From Fusobacteriaceae bacterium (lineage in GTDB: Bacteria > Fusobacteriota > Fusobacteriia > Fusobacteriales > Fusobacteriaceae), in assembly GCA_900764925.1 (NCBI GenBank), contig CAAFPW010000004.1, positions 1 through 25,117 on the forward strand: 25,117 bases of DNA, in the 5' to 3' direction. The notes beneath the pieces were generated by a model. That model saw nothing but the letters and a program-made list of their open reading frames with translations, did not search any database and was not told where the DNA came from. Both the position numbers and the translations under genes were made by a program. Shown here one piece after another: positions 17,053 through 23,618 of the stretch (the first letter of the stretch is position 1; each line of letters opens with the position of its first letter).

Positions 17053-17068
17053 TGGCATAAAAGTTGCT
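17053..17068 (+). promoter_or_regulatory. Sigma54 (RpoN) -24/-12 promoter for the PatB-like gene
   Basis: TGGCATAAAAGTTGCT has the invariant GG (17054-17055) and GC (17066-17067) separated by exactly ten bases, with TGGCA and TTGC fully matching the sigma54 consensus. Transcription would start near 17079, about 33 bases before the ATG at 17112. A sigma54 activator gene lies directly downstream of the target gene. Confidence 0.88.
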
Positions 17069-17111
17069 TTATTATTTAGTGAAAAGTTAGATAGTTATTT
17101 AGGAGGAAAAG

Positions 17112-18293
17112 ATGAAGTATAATTTCAATGAGAAAGTAGATAGAAGTAAAAATCATGCTGCTAAATGGGCAGAGATGGAGATGAAATTTGGAAGAAGTGA
17201 TTTAACTCCAATGTGGGTAGCTGATATGGATATAAAGACAGCACCAAAAATATTAGAAGCTATGAGAGAAAAATTGGAACAAGAGATATTTGGTTATGTG
17301 TATAGACCAAATTCATACTATGAAAGTGCAGCTAATTGGTTAAAGAAAAGATTTGGATATGAGATATCACCAAGTACTTTAATTCATAGTCCGGGAGTTG
17401 TACCAAGTATGTCTATCCTTGTAAAGATGTTGACAAAAGAGAGTGATAAGATTTTAATTCAATCACCTGTATATCCACCTTTTGCTTCATCAGTAAAGGA
17501 TAACGGAAGAAAGTTAATAGAGAACAATCTAATAAAAGATGAAAATGGATACTATACAATAGATTTTGAAGATTTAGAGAAAAAATTATCTTGTGAGGAT
17601 GTAACTTTATTTATTTTATGTAATCCTCACAATCCAGTTGGAAGAGTTTGGAGAAAAGATGAACTGGAAAAAATGGGGGAACTTTGTAAAAAATACAATG
17701 TAAGAATACTAGCTGATGAGATATGGAGAGACTTAATAATGCCAGGATATAAGCATATTCCTATGGGATCAGTGAGCAAGGAGATAGAAGATATAACTAT
17801 AACTCTATTTTCTCCTACAAAGTCATTTAATCTAGCAGGATTACAAGCATCATTTGCTACTTTCCCTAGAGAGGAAGAGAGAAAAGAGTTTGATGAGATT
17901 TTAGGAAAGATGGATGTAAAGAGAAATAATCCATTTAGTTTAGTAGCCTTTGAAGCTGCCTATGAAAAATGTGAAGATTGGTTAGAAGAATTAATAGTTC
18001 ATATAGATGGAAATATGCAATATGTTGTAGATTTTATAAGAGAGAGATTACCAATGATAAAAACTACAAAGCCTGAGGGAACATATTTAATGTGGTTAGA
18101 TTTTAATGGGATTGGAATAGCTCAAGATAAGCTACAAGAATTTTTAATCAATGAAGCTAAGGTAGCTATGAATGATGGTGCTACTTTTGGAGAACCAGGA
18201 AAAGGATTCTTTAGAATGAATTTAGCTTGTCCAAGATATATGGTAGAAGAGGCAATGGAAAAGATAGAAAAGGCCATAAAAAACTTAAAATAG
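17112..18293 (+). CDS. PatB/MalY-type PLP-dependent C-S lyase (cystathionine beta-lyase / cysteine desulfhydrase) or aminotransferase
   Basis: A 393-residue fold-type I PLP enzyme. The N-terminus has LTPMWVADMDIKTAPKI, typical of the MalY/PatB branch. PLP-site residues are N174 in CNPHNPVGRVW, D202 in LADEIW, and the Schiff-base lysine K237 in SPTKSFNLAGLQ. The C-terminal substrate Arg is in the FFRMNLACPR segment. MalY/PatB proteins cleave the C-S bond of cystathionine or cysteine, releasing a thiol or sulfide plus pyruvate and ammonia. The sigma54 promoter upstream, the activator downstream, and the cysteine desulfidase further along all fit a role in sulfur amino acid breakdown. AGGAGG at 17101 supports the start. 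Exact substrate is not determinable. Confidence 0.92.
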   Translation: MKYNFNEKVDRSKNHAAKWAEMEMKFGRSDLTPMWVADMDIKTAPKILEAMREKLEQEIFGYVYRPNSYYESAANWLKKRFGYEISPSTLIHSPGVVPSMSILVKMLTKESDKILIQSPVYPPFASSVKDNGRKLIENNLIKDENGYYTIDFEDLEKKLSCEDVTLFILCNPHNPVGRVWRKDELEKMGELCKKYNVRILADEIWRDLIMPGYKHIPMGSVSKEIEDITITLFSPTKSFNLAGLQASFATFPREEERKEFDEILGKMDVKRNNPFSLVAFEAAYEKCEDWLEELIVHIDGNMQYVVDFIRERLPMIKTTKPEGTYLMWLDFNGIGIAQDKLQEFLINEAKVAMNDGATFGEPGKGFFRMNLACPRYMVEEAMEKIEKAIKNLK

Positions 18294-18300
18294 ATATAAA

Positions 18301-18333
18301 AAGAAGTAGTGGAAATTTCTGCTACTTCTTTTT
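18301..18333 (+). terminator. Terminator after the PatB-like gene
   Basis: GAAGTAG pairs with CTACTTC, with an inner GAAATTTC palindrome after a small mismatch, followed by TTTTTTG. It separates the lyase gene from the regulator gene. Confidence 0.85.
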
Positions 18334-18372
18334 GTATAAGGGAAATAAACTATATAGAGTTTTTATAAAATA

Positions 18373-18381
18373 TGCTATAAT
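18373..18381 (+). promoter_or_regulatory. Extended -10 promoter for the sigma54 activator gene
   Basis: TGCTATAAT is a perfect TATAAT (18376-18381) with TGn extension. No good -35 is visible 17 bases upstream. It lies about 25 bases before the ATG at 18407, after the upstream terminator. It means the regulator is made from a housekeeping promoter, independent of sigma54. Confidence 0.68.
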
Positions 18382-18406
18382 TTAAAGAAAATTAAGAGGG
18401 ATAGGG

Positions 18407-20473
18407 ATGAAAAAACATATTGCAATAATTACAAATGCTAAAGAGATAAGAAGTGCAATGAAAGAGCAGATAGATCTAATATTTGAAGATCTAGTAGAGA
18501 ATGAAATATATAGTATAGAAGATGGAAGTATAAGTAAATTGACTAAAGCTGATCTATATTTAGTAACAAGTAGTGCATATGAATTTTTAGAAGAAAAGTT
18601 TTTAAGAAATAAAAATATAGTTATAACAGATTATACAGTTACTAAAGAAAAATTAAGATTTTTAAAAAGTTTTCCTAAGGGAACTAAAATTATATTTTTT
18701 AATGTTAGTTTTAAGATGTGTATAGAAGCAATCTCTATGATGTATCATCTAGGAGTAAATAATATAGAGTTTATCCCGGCATATCCAAACATGGAGAGGT
18801 TTCCAGAGGGAAATATAGTTATGACTCCAGCAGAGAGTCAACTTTTACCAAAAGAGGTATTAAATAGAGAGATAATTGATATAGGACATAGAATTATAGA
18901 CGCAAATACAATAATAGAGATAGCTTTAAAACTGGAATTTGAGCATATTTTATACTATAAAAAAATCAGAGAGTATTTAGATAGTGTAGCAACTAGTGAT
19001 TATAGTTTGAGTAAGATAGTAGAAAAGGCAACACAGGCAGAAAGTCAATTTTCTTTACTAATGAAAACAACAAATATTGCTATATTAGGTGTAGATAAAG
19101 ATAATTTTTTATGTTCATGTAATGAAGGGGCAGAAAAGATATTAAATAAGAGAAGTGGAACACTATTGGGAAATAATGCTGAAGAATTGTTACCCTATAT
19201 TCCATTTAAAGAGGTAAAGGAAAAAAGAGAGGAAATAAGGGCAAAACTTATCAAAATAGGAGAAGAATATATTAATCTTTCAATTATTCCAATAATTAAA
19301 GCAGAACATTATATGGGAGCTTTTGCTATATTTCAAGAGTTTAAAGAGGAAGAGAAAAAACAAAATGAGTTGAGAAGACAACTTCTAAATAAAGGACATA
19401 AGGCAAAGTATAGTTTTGATGATATAGTTGGTGAAAATACAGCCATGTTAAAATTAAAAAGTTTAGCACAAAAAATGGCGAGAATAGATTCGGATATTCT
19501 TATAACTGGAGAGAGTGGAACAGGGAAGGAATTGTTTGCCCATGCTATCCATAATTATTCTAAAAGAAAGGACTTTCCATTTATTGTAGTAAATTGTGCT
19601 GCTATTCCTGAAACTTTATTGGAGAGTGAACTATTTGGATATGAAGAAGGAGCTTTCACAGGAGCTAAAAAGGGTGGAAAGATAGGACTATTTGAGTTTG
19701 CTCATATGGGAACATTATTTTTAGATGAGTTGGAAGGGATGAGTCCAACTCTTCAAGTTAAACTACTTCGTGTTATTCAAGAAAAGGAGATTATGAGAAT
19801 AGGTGGGGATAAGGTAATAAATGTAGATGTGAGGATAATAGCCACAACTAATGAGGAACTGAGAGATCTAGTTAAACAAGGAAAATTTAGAAAAGATCTA
19901 TATTATAGAATGAGTGCTTTTCCACTTATTGTTCCACCACTTAGAGAGAGAAAAGATGATCTATATCTTTTAACTGAAAAGTTTATGAGAGATAGTGGTT
20001 CAGAATTTAGATTTTCATCTAAAGCCAAAAAAGCTTTTGAAGCATATAATTGGGAAGGAAATATCAGAGAATTAAAAAACTATATAGAGTTTTTAGGATT
20101 TACTGAGGAGAAAATTATAGAGTTTGAAGATATGCCTTTTGCTATAAAAGAGTATTATGAAGAGTTACAAAATAGAGATACTTTAGAAAAGAAACAGGGA
20201 AAAGAGAGCTCTTATGAGGAGATTTTTGGCGAGAGATATGAAGAGTATATTTTTCTTTTAAAGAAGATAGAAGAGTGTTATCTAAAGGGAGAGAGCAGTG
20301 GAAGACAGAAACTTTTTGAAATTTGCAAAAAGGAAGAGTTTGTCTTAAGTGAACAAGATATAAGAGGAATATTGAAAAAATTAGAGGAATTAGAATTTAT
20401 TGAGGTATTTAAAGGGCGTCGTGGAAATAGGATATCTAATAAAGGTAAAGAGTTTTTAGAAAATTTTAGATAA
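18407..20473 (+). CDS. Sigma54-dependent transcriptional activator with N-terminal sensor, PAS and C-terminal winged-helix regions
   Basis: A 688-residue enhancer-binding protein. Residues 1-190 form an alpha/beta sensor resembling the PrpR N-terminal domain (two-lobe fold). A PAS-like domain follows (about 210-315, with FSLLMKTTNIAILGVDKDN). The AAA+ motor (about 334-565) has Walker A GESGTGKE (368-375), the sigma54-contacting loop GAFTGA (415-420), Walker B GTLFLDE (D440, E441), and PPLRERKDDL. The last 100 residues lack a Fis-type helix-turn-helix. Instead LSEQDIRGILKKLEELEFIEV followed by GRRGNRISNKG looks like a winged helix. The gene sits between two sigma54 promoters, which are its likely targets. 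The signal is unknown; cysteine or a related compound is inferred from context. Confidence 0.93.
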   Translation: MKKHIAIITNAKEIRSAMKEQIDLIFEDLVENEIYSIEDGSISKLTKADLYLVTSSAYEFLEEKFLRNKNIVITDYTVTKEKLRFLKSFPKGTKIIFFNVSFKMCIEAISMMYHLGVNNIEFIPAYPNMERFPEGNIVMTPAESQLLPKEVLNREIIDIGHRIIDANTIIEIALKLEFEHILYYKKIREYLDSVATSDYSLSKIVEKATQAESQFSLLMKTTNIAILGVDKDNFLCSCNEGAEKILNKRSGTLLGNNAEELLPYIPFKEVKEKREEIRAKLIKIGEEYINLSIIPIIKAEHYMGAFAIFQEFKEEEKKQNELRRQLLNKGHKAKYSFDDIVGENTAMLKLKSLAQKMARIDSDILITGESGTGKELFAHAIHNYSKRKDFPFIVVNCAAIPETLLESELFGYEEGAFTGAKKGGKIGLFEFAHMGTLFLDELEGMSPTLQVKLLRVIQEKEIMRIGGDKVINVDVRIIATTNEELRDLVKQGKFRKDLYYRMSAFPLIVPPLRERKDDLYLLTEKFMRDSGSEFRFSSKAKKAFEAYNWEGNIRELKNYIEFLGFTEEKIIEFEDMPFAIKEYYEELQNRDTLEKKQGKESSYEEIFGERYEEYIFLLKKIEECYLKGESSGRQKLFEICKKEEFVLSEQDIRGILKKLEELEFIEVFKGRRGNRISNKGKEFLENFR

Positions 20474-20498
20474 AATACTTTATTTTTATAAAAAGTTA

Positions 20499-20507
20499 TG
20501 TTAAAAT
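20499..20507 (+). promoter_or_regulatory. Candidate promoter for the fluoride riboswitch transcript
   Basis: TGTTAAAAT reads as an extended -10 (TGn plus TAAAAT at 20502-20507), which would start RNA near 20514 and include the whole aptamer. The -35 region is T-rich but not consensus. A better-looking TATAAT at 20520-20525 would start inside the aptamer and so is unlikely to be used. Tentative. Confidence 0.35.
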
Positions 20508-20526
20508 AAATTGTAAATATATAATA

Positions 20527-20571
20527 GGCGATGGAGTTCGCCATTAAACGCAGTAAGCTAATGACTCCTAC
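20527..20571 (+). promoter_or_regulatory. Fluoride riboswitch aptamer (crcB motif)
   Basis: The sequence fits the crcB/fluoride aptamer. The P1 stem is GGCG (20527-20530) with CGCC (20539-20542), enclosing the loop ATGGAGTT. Then come TTAAAC, a short hairpin GC-AGTAA-GC, TAATG, and ACTCC (20564-20568). GGAGT in the P1 loop pairs with ACTCC to form the pseudoknot that defines this aptamer. The pseudoknot strand is also the start of the terminator 5' arm, so fluoride binding should block termination and turn on the downstream antiporter. Known fluoride riboswitches control fluoride exporters (crcB, clcF) and also Na+/H+ antiporters. Confidence 0.93.
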
Positions 20572-20596
20572 TCTTTTTTAGGGTAGGAGTCTTTTT
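20563..20596 (+). terminator. Riboswitch expression platform: conditional terminator
   Basis: GACTCCTAC (20563-20571) pairs perfectly with GTAGGAGTC (20583-20591) around an eleven-base loop, followed by TTTTT. The first strand overlaps the ACTCC pseudoknot strand of the fluoride aptamer, so the two structures exclude each other: without fluoride the terminator forms, with fluoride it does not. An AGGAGG ribosome binding site follows. Confidence 0.92.
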
Positions 20597-20616
20597 ATTT
20601 ATTAGGAGGGTATTAG

Positions 20617-21816
20617 ATGCAGTATATTTTAACTTTATCTTTTTTGATTTTACTAGCTTTTTATTCAAATTTTATGGGAAAACTATTTGAAAAAATTAAA
20701 TTACCATCATTGATAGGAATGATGATAGCAGGCTTGATAATTGGACCATACGGTTTAAATTTAATTCCTAACCTAGCTTTAAATATAGCTCCAGTATTGA
20801 AGGATATAGCTTTGGTTACAGTATTGTTTATAGGAGGATTGGGGATAGGAGCTGAACAGATGAAAAAAATAGGACGACCAGCAATCTGTTTAAGTATTAT
20901 TCCAGCTACACTTGAAGGATTTGCAATAGCTTATCTATCTACAATCTTTTTAGATTTTACCTTTGTGCAAGGAGCCATATTAGGATTTATAATAGCAGCT
21001 GTAAGTCCAGCAGTTTTAATTCCAGCTATGGTAAATTTAATTGAAAAAAAGGTAGGACAAAAAAAATCTATTCCACAGTTACTTTTAGTTGGAGCATCTG
21101 CAGATGATTCAATAGCAATAACTTTATTTACTACTTTCTTAGCTATCTATTTTCAAAGAATAGATGGGAGAAGTTTTGATATAAAATCACAATTGATATT
21201 GATTCCTGTTTCAATTATATTAAGCTTATTAATTGGGTGGATAATTGGTTATTTAGGAAATAAGAGTTTCTTGAGAATAGAAAATATAAAGATTAGAATT
21301 TTAATAACTTTTATTATCTGTTTAAGTTTAAGATTTATAGAGAATAGATATCATTTTACTCTATATAATTCTCTTCTTACAATTATGTCCTTAGGTTTTT
21401 TTATACGTTACTATCAAGGAATAAAATATAAGGAGATTCATCAAGGAATGAATGAGGTTTGGAAATATGGAAAAATTTATCTTTTTACCTTTGTAGGAAT
21501 GGCTATCAATCCGAGATTGGTAGGTGGATATTTCTTTATAGGGGCAACTATTTTACTTTATTCCCTATCTATTAGATCTATTGGAGTACTGATATCGTTG
21601 ATAGGAACAGAACTAAATTATAAAGAGAGAGCTTTTTGTGTAATAGCATATCTTCCTAAGGCTACTGTTCAATCAGCTAAAGCTGGAATCCCATTGCAGA
21701 TGGGAGTGGTAGGAGGAGAAATCATGCAAGCAATAGCAATATTAAGTGTTTTAATTACAGCACCTATAGGAGCTATTGGAATTAACTCAACATATAAAAA
21801 ACTTTTAGATAAGTAA
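20617..21816 (+). CDS. Cation:proton antiporter (CPA family) under fluoride riboswitch control
   Basis: A 399-residue membrane protein with about 12-13 hydrophobic segments. The N-terminal half has LPSLIGMMIAGLIIGPYGLN, typical of CPA monovalent cation:proton antiporters, and a central ASADDSIAITLF where D163-D164 match the ion-binding acidic pair of this superfamily. AVSPAVLIPAMV before it also fits. There is no C-terminal TrkA-N or cytoplasmic domain, so it is a compact antiporter. The fluoride riboswitch directly upstream implies a role in fluoride stress. It could restore pH or Na+ balance when HF enters, or export fluoride-linked cations; direct fluoride export is not shown. AGGAGG at 20604 supports ATG 20617. 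Confidence 0.9.
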   Translation: MQYILTLSFLILLAFYSNFMGKLFEKIKLPSLIGMMIAGLIIGPYGLNLIPNLALNIAPVLKDIALVTVLFIGGLGIGAEQMKKIGRPAICLSIIPATLEGFAIAYLSTIFLDFTFVQGAILGFIIAAVSPAVLIPAMVNLIEKKVGQKKSIPQLLLVGASADDSIAITLFTTFLAIYFQRIDGRSFDIKSQLILIPVSIILSLLIGWIIGYLGNKSFLRIENIKIRILITFIICLSLRFIENRYHFTLYNSLLTIMSLGFFIRYYQGIKYKEIHQGMNEVWKYGKIYLFTFVGMAINPRLVGGYFFIGATILLYSLSIRSIGVLISLIGTELNYKERAFCVIAYLPKATVQSAKAGIPLQMGVVGGEIMQAIAILSVLITAPIGAIGINSTYKKLLDK

Positions 21817-21859
21817 TAAATAGGTAGAATAGGAATACTGTTCTACCTATTTATTTTTT
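21817..21859 (+). terminator. Terminator after the antiporter gene, containing an inverted ACCTATTTA pair
   Basis: TAAATAGGTAGAA (21817-21829) pairs perfectly with TTCTACCTATTTA (21841-21853) around an eleven-base loop, followed by TTTTTT. Each arm contains the nonamer ACCTATTTA or its complement, the same word repeated upstream of the other sigma54 promoter. The 180-base gap to the next gene holds this, an AT-rich stretch, and a sigma54 promoter. Confidence 0.9.
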
Positions 21860-21930
21860 ATAAATACACGAAATTAAAACAAAATAATATGCAAATAATA
21901 CAAATGAAGGTGAAATAAAAATATTTTTTT

Positions 21931-21946
21931 CGGCATAAAATTTGCT
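21931..21946 (+). promoter_or_regulatory. Sigma54 (RpoN) -24/-12 promoter for the glutaredoxin-like and symporter genes
   Basis: CGGCATAAAATTTGCT has GG (21932-21933) and GC (21944-21945) separated by exactly ten bases, with GGCA and TTTGC matching sigma54 consensus. It shares GGCATAAAA with the promoter at 17053. Transcription would start near 21957, 40 bases before the ATG at 21997. Confidence 0.86.
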
Positions 21947-21996
21947 TATATTATTGGTGTAAATTAAGTAAAATTTTTTATAAAAAGGAGGATAAA

Positions 21997-22260
21997 ATGA
22001 AAGTAATAGTTATAGGAAGTCATTTATGTGAAGATACTAGAAATACATTGGAGATATTAAAGGGAAAAGATGTAGAGATTGAATTTTTTAATTTATCAGA
22101 AGATTTATCAGCACTTAAAAAATATCTTCACTATAGAGAAACAGAAAATATATATGAAGAGGTTAGAAAAAATGGTGGAATAGGAATACCACTTTTAGTA
22201 TTAGAAGATGGAACAAAAACTTTTGATGTAAATGAAGTTTTAAAAAAATTAGAAAAATAA
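21997..22260 (+). CDS. Small glutaredoxin-like (thioredoxin-fold) protein with a single cysteine
   Basis: An 87-residue protein with a glutaredoxin-like fold. It has an initial strand VIVIGSHLCEDT with C11 at the position of the active-site cysteine, a middle strand IEFFNLSED, and the cis-proline loop GIGIPLLVLEDG typical of thioredoxin folds. It has only one cysteine: the usual CxxC reads CEDT. It may act as a monothiol glutaredoxin or as a thiol carrier. It is the first gene after a sigma54 promoter and is followed by a symporter after 20 bases, linking it to sulfur amino acid uptake or breakdown. AAGGAGG at 21985 supports the start. Confidence 0.82.
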   Translation: MKVIVIGSHLCEDTRNTLEILKGKDVEIEFFNLSEDLSALKKYLHYRETENIYEEVRKNGGIGIPLLVLEDGTKTFDVNEVLKKLEK

Positions 22261-22280
22261 TAAAGGGGAGAGTTTAGTTT

Positions 22281-23522
22281 ATGGAAAATAAAAAGCAAAG
22301 TATATGGGAAGCATATAAATTTTCTATATTATTGATAGGGGCAATTTTAATAGGAAGTTTTATTGGAATACATTTTGGAGAAGCGGCTGTAAAATTAAAA
22401 CCACTTGGGGATCTATTTATAAATGGTATGTTTATGATAGTTGTGCCATTAGTATTTATTACAATAAGTAGTTCAATAGCAGGAATGAATGATATGAATA
22501 GATTGGGAAAAATTATGAAAAATCTATTCTTAATATTTGTTGGAACAGGGGTAGTTGCATTTTTCTATGTATTTGTTGTGGTAAAGATATTTCCACCAGC
22601 TGCAGGAGTAGCTTTGGAGATGCCAGCAGCAGAAGCATTAAAACCTTTCCAAACTGGAGATCAAATAGTTAAAGCTATTACGGTTACAGATTTTCCAGAA
22701 TTAATTTCAAGAAAAAATATGTTGCCACTAATTATTTTCTCAATAGTATTTGGTATCTGTGTAAATATGATTGGAGAGAAGGGAAAATCAATAGCTCAAG
22801 GATTAGAAGCACTTTCAGAGGTTTTCTTAAAAATGATAGGATTACTTATGTACTATGCTCCAATAGGATTAGGAGCTTACTTTGCAGCTTTAGTTGGAGA
22901 ACATGGAAAAGAGTTGTTAGGTTCATATGCTAGAGCAATAGGAGTATATTATCCACTATGTCTAGTGTATATGTTTACAGCATTTCCTGTATATGCATAT
23001 ATATCAGCAGGAAAAGAAGGAATAAGAGCATTAAAACATGTAATATCTCCAGCAATAACAGCAGTAGCAACTCAAAGTAGTATAGCTACACTTCCTGTAA
23101 ACTTAGAAGCTTGTAAAAAGATAGGCGTTCCAAAGGATATTAGAGAGATAGTTTTACCAATAGGAGCAACAGCTCATATGGATGGAACAGTATTGAGTAC
23201 GATTTTAAAAATATCTTTCCTATTTGGAATTTTCCAAATTCCATTTGAGGGGATGGGAACATATTTAAGTGCTTTAGCTCTATCAGTAGTAGGTGGAGTA
23301 GTTATGTCAGGAGTTCCTGGAGGAGGACTTATAGGAGAGATGTTGATAGTTACTATGTATGGATTCCCAGCTGAAGCATTCCCAATAATCGCTACAATAG
23401 GTTACCTTGTTGACCCATTTGCTACTATGATTAATGCTAGTGGTGACACAATGGCATCAATGCTTGTAACAAGAGCAGTTGAAGGTAAAGATTGGATAAA
23501 GAGAAATCTAGGAGAAAAGTAA
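22281..23522 (+). CDS. Dicarboxylate/amino acid:cation symporter (DAACS family)
   Basis: A 413-residue membrane transporter of the GltP/SstT/TcyP superfamily. Family landmarks are VVPLVFITISSSIAGM, the first hairpin AVATQSSIATLP, the cation site ATAHMDGTVL (for the common NMDGT), the second hairpin GVPGGGLI, and DPFATMINASGDTMAS. These proteins bring in glutamate, aspartate, serine, threonine or cystine with Na+ or H+. Given the sigma54 promoter shared with the glutaredoxin-like gene and the cysteine desulfidase downstream, cysteine or cystine is an attractive substrate, but the sequence does not prove it. The length is normal. GGGGAG lies ten bases before the ATG. Confidence 0.93.
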   Translation: MENKKQSIWEAYKFSILLIGAILIGSFIGIHFGEAAVKLKPLGDLFINGMFMIVVPLVFITISSSIAGMNDMNRLGKIMKNLFLIFVGTGVVAFFYVFVVVKIFPPAAGVALEMPAAEALKPFQTGDQIVKAITVTDFPELISRKNMLPLIIFSIVFGICVNMIGEKGKSIAQGLEALSEVFLKMIGLLMYYAPIGLGAYFAALVGEHGKELLGSYARAIGVYYPLCLVYMFTAFPVYAYISAGKEGIRALKHVISPAITAVATQSSIATLPVNLEACKKIGVPKDIREIVLPIGATAHMDGTVLSTILKISFLFGIFQIPFEGMGTYLSALALSVVGGVVMSGVPGGGLIGEMLIVTMYGFPAEAFPIIATIGYLVDPFATMINASGDTMASMLVTRAVEGKDWIKRNLGEK

Positions 23523-23564
23523 AAATATTAGTAAAAGATCAAAAATATAGTGTATAATAGTAAT

Positions 23565-23606
23565 GGATAGCTTAAAGAAAATATTTTTGAGCTATCCAAT
23601 TTTTAT
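23565..23606 (+). terminator. Hairpin between the symporter and cysteine desulfidase genes (terminator or attenuator)
   Basis: GGATAGCTTAAA (23565-23576) pairs with TTTGAGCTATCC (around 23586-23597, one T-G), followed by AATTTTTATT. The T run is short and interrupted. The desulfidase ribosome binding site follows within ten bases, so no promoter fits after the hairpin. Expression of the next gene must come from readthrough or from a start just upstream (a TATAAT lies at 23553-23558). Confidence 0.65.
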
Positions 23607-23618
23607 TAGGAGGATATT

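Noticed and set aside
20520..20525. TATAAT as the promoter of the riboswitch transcript
   Set aside because: Transcription would start near 20532, inside the aptamer, deleting the 5' arm of P1.
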